This document shows positions 54,782 through 64,000 of a stretch of 64,000 nucleotides of DNA, in pieces. Position 1 is the first letter of the stretch. Every line of letters begins with the position of its first letter. Both the position numbers and the translations under genes were made by a program. A model generated the notes under the pieces. That model had not been told where the DNA came from. It did not search any database and saw only the letters and a program-made list of their open reading frames with translations. Origin of the DNA: Lachnospiraceae bacterium (lineage in GTDB: Bacteria > Bacillota > Clostridia > Lachnospirales > Lachnospiraceae); contig JAFVXW010000035.1 of assembly GCA_017500935.1 (NCBI GenBank), positions 62,001 through 126,000 of the forward strand. The letters are read 5' to 3'.

Positions 54782-55333
54782 TTATTTTTTGTAAATGACA
54801 GAATCTGCGATCGCAGCTGCTTTTTCGGGTGAGCAAAGTGCCGCGATGATCTCGCAGGAAAACGCAATGGCACAGCCCATGCCGCGGCCGGTGATCACAT
54901 TGCCGTCTGTAACGGCATCTTCAAATACCACCTGCGCGCCGGTCAGATGCTCTTCAAAAGAAGGATAACAAACCGCTTTCTTTCCATTCAGAATGCCTCT
55001 GTGTCCCAAAATGCTGGGCGCTGCACAAATGGCCGCCACATACTTTCCGGCCTGAAAAAAGCTGTCAACTCTGTCCATCAGCTCTGCAGACGCTTCCAGA
55101 TTCAGTGTGCCGGGCATACCGCCGGGAAGCACGATCATATCCATTCCGTCAAAATCTGCCTCTGCAAAGGTTTTATCCATTTTCACATCGATGCCGTGCG
55201 CACCGCAGACACTTTCCTTACCGTAAACAGAAACCATTTCCACTTCGATCCCTGCTCTTCTGCAAAGATCCACCACGGTCAGCGCTTCAATTTCTTCATA
55301 TCCTTCCGCAAAAAATACTCCGATTTTTGCCAT
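54782..55333 (-). CDS. DJ-1/PfpI-family protein (YajL/ThiJ-like)
   Basis: A 183-residue class I glutamine amidotransferase-like protein. The nucleophile is Cys103 in AAICAAPSILG with the conserved Glu in EGYEEIEAL (about 10-18), and GGMPGTLNL near 71-79. The C-terminal GMGCAIAFS has the family's helix start. DJ-1-like proteins act as chaperones or in protection against reactive aldehydes and oxidative stress; biochemical activity here is unproven. It precedes the CBS gene. Confidence 0.93.
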   Translation of the reverse strand: MAKIGVFFAEGYEEIEALTVVDLCRRAGIEVEMVSVYGKESVCGAHGIDVKMDKTFAEADFDGMDMIVLPGGMPGTLNLEASAELMDRVDSFFQAGKYVAAICAAPSILGHRGILNGKKAVCYPSFEEHLTGAQVVFEDAVTDGNVITGRGMGCAIAFSCEIIAALCSPEKAAAIADSVIYKK

Positions 55334-55513
55334 ATTTCACTCCTTTTCCTGCCGTTTTTATCAAAAAACCGCATAATACTGCATTTTATCTTTTATAATA
55401 TCATTTTACCAGATAACACCATATAAAAAAAGGGGAATATTATGAACAATTCTTAAATTTTTATGGTATACTGTCAAAAAGCAAAAATATTTACCTCCAA
55501 AGGAGATCTGCTT

Positions 55514-55960
55514 ATGGAAATCGAACGCAAATTTACAATAAAAAAACTGCCCAAGAATCTGGAAAGCTATCCCTTCCATATCATAGAGCAGGCATATTTA
55601 AACACTTCCCCCGTCATCCGCGTGCGCCGGGAGGATGACCGCTATTACATGACGTATAAAGGCAGCGGCATGCTTGCGCGGGAGGAATACAATCTCCCCC
55701 TTGACGCTGCGTCCTATGAACATCTGCGCGATAAGGCAGACGGCAATATAATCGCCAAACAGCGGTATCTGATCCCTTATTTATCCCATACCATCGAACT
55801 GGACATCTTTGCAGAGCCTTTCCTTGGCGTGATCATCGCAGAAGTGGAATTTGACTCCCAAGAACAGGCCCATACCTTCATTGCGCCTGACTGGTTTGAT
55901 CAGGATGTCACCTTTGATCCGGCATACCACAATTCCAATATGAGCCGCCGCAAATTTTAA
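55514..55960 (+). CDS. CYTH-domain protein
   Basis: A 148-residue protein of the CYTH (adenylyl cyclase/thiamine triphosphatase) superfamily. Start ATG 55514 follows AAAGGAG; the open frame begins earlier. The signature EIERKFTI at the N-terminus (ExExK), RVRREDDRYYMTYKG near 37-51, KQRYLIPY near 85 and EVEFDSQEQAHTF near 115 contribute positive and acidic residues for triphosphate and metals. Shorter, bacterial members are triphosphatases or of unknown role. Promoter not identified; convergent with glgP. Confidence 0.92.
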   Translation: MEIERKFTIKKLPKNLESYPFHIIEQAYLNTSPVIRVRREDDRYYMTYKGSGMLAREEYNLPLDAASYEHLRDKADGNIIAKQRYLIPYLSHTIELDIFAEPFLGVIIAEVEFDSQEQAHTFIAPDWFDQDVTFDPAYHNSNMSRRKF

Positions 55961-55970
55961 ACCGTTTTCC

Positions 55971-56005
55971 CAAAAACCCCCGGTAAGAATCCTCTCACCG
56001 GGGGC
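55971..56005 (-). terminator. Terminator of lacI-glgP
   Basis: On the minus strand CCCCCGGT-GAGAGGATTCTT-ACCGGGGG followed by TTTTTG, just after the glgP stop. On the plus strand no T-tract follows. Confidence 0.88.
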
Positions 56006-56018
56006 ATTGCCTCTCCTG

Positions 56019-58325
56019 TCAGAGCTTCCAGATATCCCTGTTATACTCTGCGATGGTTCTGTCCGAAGAAAAATAACCTGCTTTCGCAATGTTGACAAGC
56101 ATCATTCTTCTCCATTTTTCCTGATCTTCGTAATCGGCCAGCATCCGTTCCTTGGTCCGGATATAATCCTCCAGATCAAGAAGCGTCATAAACCAGTCTT
56201 TACTGATAAGTTCATGATACAGCCGTTCCAGATTTGTCTTATCTCCTGCGGCAGTCATTTGAGGGCTCACGATAAAATCCACCGCTCTTTTGATCAGAGG
56301 ACTGCTTTCATAAAGCTTTCCGGAAGAGTAGTCACCTTTTTCATAATGTGCGATCACCTGACTGCTGTTTTCACCGAAAATATAAATATTTTCATCTCCT
56401 ACCAATTCATGGATCTCCACATTGGCACCGTCATCGGTTCCCAAAGTCACCGCACCGTTTAACATAAATTTCATATTTCCGGTTCCGGAAGCTTCCTTGG
56501 AAGCAAGAGAAATCTGTTCGGAAATATCACAGGCCGGAATCAGTTTTTCCGCATAAGTCACATTATAGTTTTCCACCATAACCACTTTCAGATACGGGCT
56601 GACCTGCGGATCAGCGTTGATGATCTTTGAAAGCACCAGGATCAGATGGATCACATCCTGCGCGATCACATAGGCAGGCGCTGCCTTTGCTCCAAAAATA
56701 ATGCTGATGGGGCGCACCGGCTTATTTCCCGCCCTGATCTCCAGATATTTGTGAATGATATACAGCGCATTCATCTGCTGACGCTTGTATTCATGCATAC
56801 GTTTGATCTGAATGTCAAAAACAGAATCCGGATCCAGTTCAATGCCTTCATGCAGCTTAATATATTCTGCCAGCTGTTTCTTTTTGGTCTGCTTGATCGC
56901 CGCCACTGCTTCCTGCGCTTTGGGGTCATCTGCGTACGCCAGCAGTTTTTCCAGCTTATCCGCATCCAGCTGATATTCTTTTCCGATGGTGTCATTTAAC
57001 CACGCCTGCAGCTCTCTGTTACAGGACAACAGCCATCTGCGGAAGGTAATGCCGTTGGTTTTATTATGAAACTTTTCAGGATAAATTTCATAAAAAGCCT
57101 TCAGCTCGGATTCTTTCAAAATCTGTGTGTGGATCGCTGCCACCCCGTTTACGGAAAAACCGTAATGGATATCCATATGCGCCATATGAACCCTGTTCTG
57201 TTCATCAATGATGTGTACGTCCGGACTCTCATACTTTGCTTTCACACGCGCATCCAGCTCCCTGATGATGGGACCCAGCTGGGGAACCGCTTTTTCAAGC
57301 TGTTCTAAAGGCCATTTTTCCAATGCCTCCGTCAAAATGGTGTGATTGGTGTAAGCACATGTCTTTGTAACGACATCGATTGCTTCCTCCATGGGGAACG
57401 CCTTGTCGTGCACCAAAATCCGGATCAGCTCCGGGATGATCATGGACGGATGCGTATCGTTGATCTGGATCACCGCATGTTCATACATTCTGCGCAGGTC
57501 ATGCTGTTTTTCCTTCAATTCATATAAAATCAGCTGTGCCGCATTGCTGCACATAAAATACTGCTGATAAATACGCAGAAGCCGTCCTTTTTCATCGGAA
57601 TCATCCGGATATAAAAACAGTGTCAGATTGTGTCTGATATCTTCCTTATAAAAACAGATTCCTTCGGTTACCAGACTTTCATCCACACCCTCTGCATCAA
57701 ACAGACGCAGTTTATTCACACCGTTTTGATAGCCAACCACCTCAATATCATAAAGCCTTGAACGTACCTTACAGTCTCCAAAACACACTGTAAATCCGAT
57801 ATCGGTCTTAGTCAGCCAGGAATCTGCTTCCAGCCAGGAATCTTTTTGTGCAGTCTGCTTATTGTCCGCAAACACCTGCTTAAACAGCCCGTAATGATAA
57901 TTTAGGCCAATTCCCTCACCGGGCAGTCCAAGTGTGGCAATAGAATCCAGAAAGCAGGCTGCCAGACGTCCTAATCCGCCGTTTCCCAAAGAAGGCTCCG
58001 GCTCTGCTGCTTCAATCGCAGCCAGTGTTTTTCCGTTCTTTTCCAGAATCCTCTCCACCTTTTCATAGACCCCAAGATTGATCAGATTATTGGAAAGCAG
58101 TTTGCCGATCAAAAATTCTGCTGAAATATAATAAATCTTTTTATCTCCGTCATTGGGTACCGTAGCATCCATCAGCCCTTTTACCAGATATAAAAGCACA
58201 ATATAGACTTCCCTGTCGCTGGCCTCCCTGACACTCTTCCCAAACAGTCGCTGTGTCAGTGCCTCCATTTCCGGCTCCATCCTCTGTTCCAGAATTTCTC
58301 TGGTGATCGATTCTTCCAGTCTCAT
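56019..58325 (-). CDS. glgP: Glycogen/starch alpha-glucan phosphorylase
   Basis: PLP-dependent GT35 enzyme of about 768 residues that releases glucose-1-phosphate from glycogen. ATG 58325 is preferred since GGAGG lies 5 bases before it; an ATG four codons earlier has no site. [19 protein letters not shown] near 105, [16 protein letters not shown] near 285 and [16 protein letters not shown] near 613 with PLP Lys619, then [11 protein letters not shown], are canonical. Slightly shorter than E. coli MalP, usual in Firmicutes. It begins 22 bases after the LacI-type gene and is likely controlled with it. Confidence 0.96.
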   Translation of the reverse strand: MRLEESITREILEQRMEPEMEALTQRLFGKSVREASDREVYIVLLYLVKGLMDATVPNDGDKKIYYISAEFLIGKLLSNNLINLGVYEKVERILEKNGKTLAAIEAAEPEPSLGNGGLGRLAACFLDSIATLGLPGEGIGLNYHYGLFKQVFADNKQTAQKDSWLEADSWLTKTDIGFTVCFGDCKVRSRLYDIEVVGYQNGVNKLRLFDAEGVDESLVTEGICFYKEDIRHNLTLFLYPDDSDEKGRLLRIYQQYFMCSNAAQLILYELKEKQHDLRRMYEHAVIQINDTHPSMIIPELIRILVHDKAFPMEEAIDVVTKTCAYTNHTILTEALEKWPLEQLEKAVPQLGPIIRELDARVKAKYESPDVHIIDEQNRVHMAHMDIHYGFSVNGVAAIHTQILKESELKAFYEIYPEKFHNKTNGITFRRWLLSCNRELQAWLNDTIGKEYQLDADKLEKLLAYADDPKAQEAVAAIKQTKKKQLAEYIKLHEGIELDPDSVFDIQIKRMHEYKRQQMNALYIIHKYLEIRAGNKPVRPISIIFGAKAAPAYVIAQDVIHLILVLSKIINADPQVSPYLKVVMVENYNVTYAEKLIPACDISEQISLASKEASGTGNMKFMLNGAVTLGTDDGANVEIHELVGDENIYIFGENSSQVIAHYEKGDYSSGKLYESSPLIKRAVDFIVSPQMTAAGDKTNLERLYHELISKDWFMTLLDLEDYIRTKERMLADYEDQEKWRRMMLVNIAKAGYFSSDRTIAEYNRDIWKL

Positions 58326-58346
58326 TGCATCCTCCATTCTCTGCTA

Positions 58347-59339
58347 TTAACCAATCACATCCTGATACCTTATCTGAACCACTTCGTGGGCAAGTACACG
58401 GCTGCGCCCTCTTTCTCCTTCCAGCAGTCTCTGCAGTTCTTCCACTGCTGCTGCGGAGATTGCCGCAAAATCCTGCCTGACAGTATTCATCTGTTTGCCG
58501 GCATATCCCATCAGTGTAATCCCGTCAAATCCGCAGACCGGACGGAACACATCCAGCTCCGAAAGAATGCGCATCACTCCGATCGCCATCAGGTCAGAGG
58601 CACAGACAAAAATATCTGTCTTTTTTTCATGGGCAAACGCAAGCTCTCTGGCCTGACTTTCCGAAAATTCGCCGTATGCTATCGTAAGTTCCAGCCCCAT
58701 CTCCTGCGCCAGCTGCTTTATACCGTCTATTCGTCCCTGCGTGATGAACGCATTTTTTTTGCCCGCAATATAAAATATTCGTTTACAGCCTTTGTTTTCC
58801 AAAATTGTCTTTTTTGCCACCTCATACTGGGCCTTTTGCTGGTCGATCCAGACAGAGGAAATATGTTCATCTGAAAAAGGCGCATCGACCGTCACCATTT
58901 TAAACAGACCGCTTTCCATCAACTCTGTCAGCCATTGATCCTCCCTGCTCATCCCATAAACGATCAGTCCTTCTATGCTCTGGGATTTCAGGTAATTGAT
59001 GATTTCACTGACATTTTTTTCCCTGAGCATGGAAAAAAACAAGGTGATCACATCCAGTTTGAATTCCAGCGCTTTTTGTATCGCACCGGAAAGATACTGC
59101 ATATTGATCGCATCCACAATCTGTGTCTTGTCTGAAAGATTCAAAAGCAGCGCGACGCGTCCGGTACGCTTTGAAGAAAGTGCGGCCGCTACCGCATTCG
59201 GGGTAAATTTTAATTCTGCGATCGCCTGATTTACTTTGTCTTTGGTTTCCCGGCTGACTCCCGGATAGCCATTTAATACCTTGGAAACGGTTGAGATCGC
59301 CACACCGGCTCTGTTTGCCACATCTTTGATCGAAGCCAC
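58347..59339 (-). CDS. LacI-family transcriptional repressor
   Basis: A 330-residue regulator with N-terminal LacI-type HTH (IKDVANRAGVAISTVSKVLN, residues 4-23), hinge helix (VAAALSSKR) and a periplasmic-binding-protein-like sugar domain from about 60 with RIFYIAGKKNAFITQGRIDGI near 192. It precedes glgP by 22 bases and two identical 12-base palindromes lie around its promoter, so it likely represses itself and glgP, probably in response to a maltose- or glucan-derived sugar. Ligand unknown. Confidence 0.93.
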   Translation of the reverse strand: MASIKDVANRAGVAISTVSKVLNGYPGVSRETKDKVNQAIAELKFTPNAVAAALSSKRTGRVALLLNLSDKTQIVDAINMQYLSGAIQKALEFKLDVITLFFSMLREKNVSEIINYLKSQSIEGLIVYGMSREDQWLTELMESGLFKMVTVDAPFSDEHISSVWIDQQKAQYEVAKKTILENKGCKRIFYIAGKKNAFITQGRIDGIKQLAQEMGLELTIAYGEFSESQARELAFAHEKKTDIFVCASDLMAIGVMRILSELDVFRPVCGFDGITLMGYAGKQMNTVRQDFAAISAAAVEELQRLLEGERGRSRVLAHEVVQIRYQDVIG

Positions 59340-59484
59340 GTCTTTTTCTCCTGTTTTTTCATTCTTCCCATATGAGAAGAAATATATTCACTGTAAACTT
59401 CTGTGACGGCAGATTTGTATGAGTTCTAAGTCTTATCTCATTCCTCCGCCGCCTTTTTTACGTCTGTATCATTCCGTTTTCAAA

Positions 59485-59536
59485 GAAAACGTTTTCCACG
59501 CCATTATAAATTAACTCAGAAAACGTTTTCTGTCAA
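59485..59536 (-). promoter_or_regulatory. Autoregulated promoter of lacI-glgP with two LacI-type operators
   Basis: GAAAACGTTTTC occurs twice, at 59485-59496 and 59519-59530, 34 bases apart centre to centre. On the minus strand the promoter TTGACA (complement of 59531-59536), 17 bases, TAATTT (complement of 59508-59513) has one operator inside the spacer and the other just downstream. The centre ACGT and half-sites fit LacI/GalR operators. This is the main content of the 307-base gap between lacI and the GH13 terminator. Confidence 0.82.
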
Positions 59537-59567
59537 TATTTACCTGTATTTGTTTTCCTGAATATGT

Positions 59568-59625
59568 CCATAAAAAAAGACCATCCACATCAGCCGAAAA
59601 AGAAGCCTCTGAAGATGGTCCTTAT
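59568..59625 (-). terminator. Terminator of cysK-GH13
   Basis: On the minus strand GGACCATC and GATGGTC arms, with further imperfect CTGA/TCAG pairing inside, followed by TTTTTTT. The loop is long, so the stem is weaker than most here. Confidence 0.7.
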
Positions 59626-59646
59626 CTCTTCTATTACTAATCTCCG

Positions 59647-61554
59647 CTATTTTTTACTCACCCGGTACAGATTTGTTTCATAAGCCTTCAAGGTCTGACC
59701 GCCGCCGTCTGCATAATTGCCCATGATATGCACCATGTTTTTAGGGCGTTTTCCCACATACAAAGGCTTTCTGCCCAGATTGCATTCCACATAAAAGACA
59801 TCCTTTCCGTCATAGCGGTAATAGGTAAACAGATTTTTTCTTTCCTTGTTGGTGATCTTGATCTTTCCGGTGCCAAACAGCGGATACTGTCTGCGCAGCT
59901 GCAGAAGTTCTCTGTGAAACCAAAGTACGGAATCAGGATCTGAAATCTGCTCCTCTACATTGCAGTTCACATAGTCTCCGTCCCCTTCGATCCAGGGATT
60001 TTTTCCCTGTGTAAAACCGCCAAAGGCTGTATTGTCCCACTGCATGGGAGTGCGGGCATGGTCGCGGCTGCCTGCTGCCACTTTGGCAAAGGCCTCCGCC
60101 GCCGGCATGGTTCTGCAGAGTTTCTCATACAGATTCCAGCTTTCAATGTCACGAAGCTGGGAGGGAGATGTAAAGTTTTGATTGATCATACCGATTTCCT
60201 GCCCCTGGAATAAAAAGGGTGTTCCCTTTAAGGTCAGCTGGATCATTGCTAAAAGCTTTGCCAGCACCACGCGCCACTTCGGATCAGGTTCGATTTTGCT
60301 GATCATGCGCGGGTTATCGTGATTATCCCAAAACAGCGCCATCTGACAGTCCGGTCCGTAGTGTTCCATCCAGTCGGTCATGTAGGATTTCAGGTAATTT
60401 AAGTCATAGCGGTAATCGTCAAAACGCACATGTCCCGGTGTTTCCAGATGATCAAAATTAAAGAGCATATCCAGCTCCCTGCGGCCCTGACCCGTCAGTT
60501 TTTTTGCCATCTCCATCCCGATACCGGGAGTCTCGCCGACAGAAAACGCGCCGAAAGGCTCAAAGGCCTGTGTGCGGACCTGATGCAGATACTCATGCAG
60601 GTGCGGGCCGTAAAAATAATGCTCAATACCAGTATATTCCATCATGGCACCGATGGTCTCATCGCCCATGGGCAGACCTTCCCGTTTGGAAATGTAGTTT
60701 ATCACGTCCATGCGGAAACCGTCCACGCCTTTTTCAAGCCACCAGCGGATCATCCCGATCACATCGTTTCTGAGTGCCGGATTGTCCCAGTTTAGATCCA
60801 TCTGCTTTTTGGAAAACAGATGCAGCCCCCAGATATCCTGCTCTTCAAAATAACGCCATGCAGATCCCTCAAAAAAGGAGCTCCAGTTGTTGGGAACTTC
60901 ACTGCTTTTTTGGAAGAAATAATAGTCCCTGTAAGGGGAATTTTCGTCTGCCAAGGCCTTTTGAAACCATTCATGCTCGTCGGAGGTATGATTGATGACC
61001 AGGTCCATGATCAGGCGCATGCCGCGCTCATGAAGCTGCCTGATGAGTTCATCCATATCCTCCATGGTGCCAAATTCCTGCATGACGGCCTTATAATCGC
61101 GGATATCATAGCCATTGTCATCATTGGGTGAATCGTAAACCGGTGACAGCCACAAAGCGTCCACACCAAGATCTTTCAGATAGTCAAGCTTATTGATGAT
61201 TCCTTTTAAATCACCGATGCCGTCCCCGTCGGCATCACAAAAGCTTCTGGGATAAATCTGGTAAAAAACAGCCGTTTTCCACCAGGGAATCTCTTTTTTA
61301 GGCAAAACAGCTTCCCTTTTGGTATCCTGTGCGTCTGTATTCAGGATGGAAAGAAGCGCTTCAAAAAATCCTTCCGAAAACTTTCCGCCGGTGAGCTTAT
61401 TTAATCCATCCAGCGTCAGTTTTTTTGCAGGGCTTTTTTCAAAAATCATCTTTTCCGGCAGATTAAGCTGCAGACATATTTTATGCAGGATATCTTTGCC
61501 TGCAGGATTGGCATAAATTTCAGCCAGCGTGCTTTTTTGATTCAGTTTATTCAT
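59647..61554 (-). CDS. GH13 alpha-glucosidase with extra N-terminal helical domain
   Basis: About 635 residues from ATG 61554, placed 8 bases into the cysK end, with GAGGAAG before it. Residues 1-90 form an unusual helical domain (STLAEIYANPAGKDILHKI, then LTLDGLNKLTGGKFSEGFFEALL). The GH13 barrel starts at IPWWKTAVFYQIYPRSFCDADGDGIGD near 100, with nucleophile Asp283 in GFRMDVINY, acid Glu341 in SVGETPGIG and stabiliser Asp413 in FWDNHDNP. A beta-sandwich ends the protein. It resembles oligo-1,6-glucosidases or alpha-glucosidases such as MalL, which cleave isomaltose or maltose-type sugars inside the cell. Confidence 0.9.
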   Translation of the reverse strand: MNKLNQKSTLAEIYANPAGKDILHKICLQLNLPEKMIFEKSPAKKLTLDGLNKLTGGKFSEGFFEALLSILNTDAQDTKREAVLPKKEIPWWKTAVFYQIYPRSFCDADGDGIGDLKGIINKLDYLKDLGVDALWLSPVYDSPNDDNGYDIRDYKAVMQEFGTMEDMDELIRQLHERGMRLIMDLVINHTSDEHEWFQKALADENSPYRDYYFFQKSSEVPNNWSSFFEGSAWRYFEEQDIWGLHLFSKKQMDLNWDNPALRNDVIGMIRWWLEKGVDGFRMDVINYISKREGLPMGDETIGAMMEYTGIEHYFYGPHLHEYLHQVRTQAFEPFGAFSVGETPGIGMEMAKKLTGQGRRELDMLFNFDHLETPGHVRFDDYRYDLNYLKSYMTDWMEHYGPDCQMALFWDNHDNPRMISKIEPDPKWRVVLAKLLAMIQLTLKGTPFLFQGQEIGMINQNFTSPSQLRDIESWNLYEKLCRTMPAAEAFAKVAAGSRDHARTPMQWDNTAFGGFTQGKNPWIEGDGDYVNCNVEEQISDPDSVLWFHRELLQLRRQYPLFGTGKIKITNKERKNLFTYYRYDGKDVFYVECNLGRKPLYVGKRPKNMVHIMGNYADGGGQTLKAYETNLYRVSKK

Positions 61555-62494
61555 TTGTTTCTTCCTCTTCAAATAAAGATGATGAATAATAGCGGTCACC
61601 GTGGTCAGGCAGGATTGCCACAATTGTCTTGCCTTCGTTTTCAGGGCGTCTGCACAGACGGACTGCACCGTCAAGCACAGCACCGGAGGAAATGCCCACC
61701 AGTACACCTTCCCGCTTTGCCAGCATTTTGGCTGCGGCAAAGGCATCTGTCAGTTCTGCGGTCAGGATTTCATCGTAAATACCGGTATTGAGCACTCCGG
61801 GCACAAAATTGGCGCCGATACCCTGAATACCGTGGCTGCCGCTTCTGCCCTCAGAAAGCAGCGGAGAATCAGCAGGTTCTACCGCCACCACTCTGACCGC
61901 AGGATTTTTTTCTTTTAAATATTCACCGGTTCCCGTCAGTGTGCCGCCGGTTCCCACACTGGCGATCAAAATATCCACGTTTCCGTCGGTATCCTCCCAG
62001 ATTTCCGGCCCTGTGGTTGCCCGGTGTGCTGCCGGATTGGCAGGATTGTCAAACTGTCCGGCAATGATGCTGCCCGGGATCTCCTTTGCCAACTCCTGGG
62101 CTTTTGCAATGGCGCCGCTCATTCCCTTTGCACCTTCGGTCAGCACCAGTTTTGCACCGTAAGCCTTCAAAATATTGCGTCTTTCTTTGGACATGGTGTC
62201 GGGCATGGTCAGGATCACCTGATAGCCTTTCACAGCAGCCATCGCTGCCAGACCGATGCCGGTATTGCCGGAGGTGGGCTCAATGATCGTTGCCCCGGGC
62301 TTTAAAATGCCTCTCTCTTCCGCATCCTCGATCATAGCCTTTGCCACTCTGTCCTTGGCAGACCCTGCCGGATTCATACATTCCAGCTTCACAAGCAGCC
62401 GTGCTTTTAAATTCAGTTCCTTTTCCAGATTACAAACTTCCACAAGGGGCGTATGTCCGGTCAGTCCCCAGATTCCCTGATATATCTTTGCCAT
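61547..62494 (-). CDS. cysK: Cysteine synthase (O-acetylserine sulfhydrylase)
   Basis: PLP-dependent fold-type II enzyme, 315 residues, that makes cysteine from O-acetylserine and sulfide. PLP Lys47 lies in NPAGSAKDRVAKAM, the phosphate-binding loop is TSGNTGIGLA near 74 and GTGGTLTGTGEYLKE near 180. SAKDR replaces the common SVKDR. The C-terminal EEEETNE tail lacks the usual Ile end that binds serine acetyltransferase. The gene is followed by the overlapping GH13 gene, an odd pairing. Confidence 0.94.
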   Translation of the reverse strand: MAKIYQGIWGLTGHTPLVEVCNLEKELNLKARLLVKLECMNPAGSAKDRVAKAMIEDAEERGILKPGATIIEPTSGNTGIGLAAMAAVKGYQVILTMPDTMSKERRNILKAYGAKLVLTEGAKGMSGAIAKAQELAKEIPGSIIAGQFDNPANPAAHRATTGPEIWEDTDGNVDILIASVGTGGTLTGTGEYLKEKNPAVRVVAVEPADSPLLSEGRSGSHGIQGIGANFVPGVLNTGIYDEILTAELTDAFAAAKMLAKREGVLVGISSGAVLDGAVRLCRRPENEGKTIVAILPDHGDRYYSSSLFEEEETNE

Positions 62495-62670
62495 AACATT
62501 CTCCTTTTTGCGCCGGTCAGCAATGCTTATTGACCGCTGTTTTTCTCTTTTTCCCTATTTTAAAAAATACATCGTCGTTTGACAAGCCAATTTACATGAG
62601 TTATCATCATTTTATACGATATACGTCTGTCTTAAACGGCTTTCATCCAAACTTTTATCCGGAGGTTTCC

Positions 62671-64000
62671 ATGTCCAGGAATATGTCAGATACCAAAATA
62701 CAGAAGAAAACATCGCCCCAGGAAAACCAGATCACAGAGGGTGTCATCTGGAAGCAGCTTTTGCTCTTCTTTTTCCCGATCCTGTTCGGCACTTTTTTTC
62801 AGCAGCTTTACAATACCGCAGATGCTGTCATTGTCGGCAATTTTGTCGGAAAAGAAGCGCTTGCTTCCGTGGGCGGCCCCACCGCTGTACTGATCAATCT
62901 TTTGGTTGGTTTCTTTGTCGGTCTTTCCTCCGGTGCCACAGTTATCATTTCCCAGCATTTTGGTGCAGGTCTTTCCCAGAAAGTATCGGATTCCGTCCAT
63001 ACTGCCATCGCGCTGGCTTTGGCAGGCGGTGCTGTTTTAATGGTTATTGGCATTGCGATCGCGCCCTGGGCTCTGCGTGCGCTCAATACACCCGCTGAGC
63101 TTATGGGGCCTTCTGTTACTTATATGAAGATTTATTTTGCAGGTGTTATACCTGCCATGCTCTATAATATCGGTTCCGGTATTCTGCGTGCGGTGGGCGA
63201 TTCCAAAAAGCCACTTTATTTTCTGATTACGGCATGTCTTTTAAATATTGTACTGGATCTTGTATTTGTAGCAGTCCTTGATATGGGTGTGGCAGGTGTC
63301 GGTATTGCAACTGTTATCGCCCAGACTGCTGCCGCTGCGCTGACTGTGGGTTCCCTGATGCGCACCCGGCATTCCTACCGGCTGTATCCCAAAAAGATCC
63401 GTTTCCACCGTCACATACTGGCTTCCATTTTAAGAATCGGTCTGCCTGCCGGTCTGCAGTCTTCCATGTATTCCATCTCCAACCTGCTGATCCAGTCCTC
63501 CATCAACGGTTTTGGAACAGACACTGTTGCTGCCTGGACAGCCTACGGTAAGTTGGACAGCATTTACTGGATGATCATCAGTGCTTACGGCGTTTCCATC
63601 ACCACTTTTGTGGGTCAGAATTTCGGTGCCGGAAAAATGGACCGTGTCAAAAAAAGTGTGCGCATCTGTACCGCTTTTGCCGTTTCCACCAGCCTGCTGA
63701 TTTCTTTTATTGTATTAAGATACGGAACCACCCTGCTGCTTTTATTTACCAGAGATACCAATGTTATTGAAATCTGCGCCGGTATGATCCGCAACATCGC
63801 CCCCGCATATGTCTGCTATGTATGTATTGAGATTCTCTCCGGAACCTGCCGCGGCTGCGGTGACTCTGTCACTCCTACACTGCTGACCTGCTTTGGCGTG
63901 TGCATCCTGCGTATTCTCTGGATCACCATTATGGTTCCGCTGCGCACGGAAGTTTCCACGGTTGCCTTCTCCTATCCGCTGACCTGGACCATTACTTCTC
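62671..64000 (+). CDS. MATE-family efflux transporter, N-terminal part (cut by window edge)
   Basis: Cation-driven multidrug exporter of the MATE superfamily, about 443 residues visible and no stop before the window edge. Start ATG 62671 follows CCGGAGG. The first hydrophobic repeat begins WKQLLLFFFPILFGTFFQQLY with NTADAVIVGNFVGKEALASVGG, and LRAVGDSKKPLYF (about 175) is the conserved junction after helix 5. A second half begins near KKIRFHRHILASILRIGLP (about 247). The extra N-terminal TKIQKKTSPQENQITEG is cytoplasmic. Divergent from cysK. Confidence 0.95.
   Translation, partial: MSRNMSDTKIQKKTSPQENQITEGVIWKQLLLFFFPILFGTFFQQLYNTADAVIVGNFVGKEALASVGGPTAVLINLLVGFFVGLSSGATVIISQHFGAGLSQKVSDSVHTAIALALAGGAVLMVIGIAIAPWALRALNTPAELMGPSVTYMKIYFAGVIPAMLYNIGSGILRAVGDSKKPLYFLITACLLNIVLDLVFVAVLDMGVAGVGIATVIAQTAAAALTVGSLMRTRHSYRLYPKKIRFHRHILASILRIGLPAGLQSSMYSISNLLIQSSINGFGTDTVAAWTAYGKLDSIYWMIISAYGVSITTFVGQNFGAGKMDRVKKSVRICTAFAVSTSLLISFIVLRYGTTLLLLFTRDTNVIEICAGMIRNIAPAYVCYVCIEILSGTCRGCGDSVTPTLLTCFGVCILRILWITIMVPLRTEVSTVAFSYPLTWTITS

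Noticed and set aside
1-64000. CRISPR array, transposase, prophage, rRNA or tRNA genes
   Set aside because: No regularly spaced repeats, transposase or phage structural motifs, or RNA gene cores were found on either strand by reading.

Overview
The window looks like chromosomal DNA of a spore-forming, gut-type Firmicute, most likely a Lachnospiraceae relative. The support is a valine T-box upstream of valS, an alpha/beta-type small acid-soluble spore protein, a paired glgC/glgD, the tig-clpP-clpX-lon-yihA order, strong AGGAGG ribosome sites, sigma-A type promoters and many glycoside hydrolases with LplB/LplC-type sugar ABC transporters. Genes are dense and mostly on the minus strand. I see no insertion sequence, prophage, CRISPR array, rRNA or tRNA. 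Both edges cut a gene: valS on the left and a MATE transporter on the right.

Layout. 1-4.8 kb: valS with its T-box, then trkA-trkH potassium uptake. 4.8-13.8 kb: a beta-propeller glycosidase and two tandem heterodimeric ABC exporters, the second led by a MarR regulator. 13.9-17.1 kb: a pyridoxal-type kinase and a PadR-DUF1700-DUF4097-PspC envelope module. 17.3-19.7 kb: glgC-glgD for glycogen synthesis. 19.9-34.1 kb: a carbohydrate locus with two Gfo/Idh/MocA oxidoreductases, a methyltransferase, a binding-protein-dependent sugar ABC transporter with a long leader, a xylose-isomerase-like TIM-barrel protein, a URO-D-family protein, a GH106-like 1049-residue hydrolase and a GH63/GH37-like hydrolase. 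34.2-38.7 kb: BlaR1/BlaI-type pair with two palindromic operators, aldose 1-epimerase, VanZ-like protein, truA. 38.8-45.1 kb: yihA, lon, clpX, clpP, tig. 45.3-48.7 kb: an ECF S-component-like protein, the spore protein, and an ABC-2 transporter with LytTR and DUF3021-type proteins. 48.9-55.3 kb: GH36 alpha-galactosidase with a DHHW/MBOAT O-acylation pair and a lipoprotein, a CBS protein and a DJ-1 family protein. 55.5-64 kb: CYTH protein, lacI-type regulator with glycogen phosphorylase, GH13 alpha-glucosidase, cysK and the MATE transporter.

Together the genes describe an anaerobe that imports and cleaves oligosaccharides (GH106-like, GH36, GH13, GH63-like), stores glucose as glycogen (glgC/glgD) and mobilises it (glgP under an apparently autoregulated LacI repressor). 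The most interesting part is the 19.9-34.1 kb locus. It combines NAD-dependent sugar oxidoreductases, a TIM-barrel isomerase/epimerase and a URO-D-family protein with hydrolases and a dedicated transporter, so it may process an unusual glycoside by oxidation as well as hydrolysis. The substrate cannot be read from sequence. All functional calls come from reading translated sequence; no database search was run.
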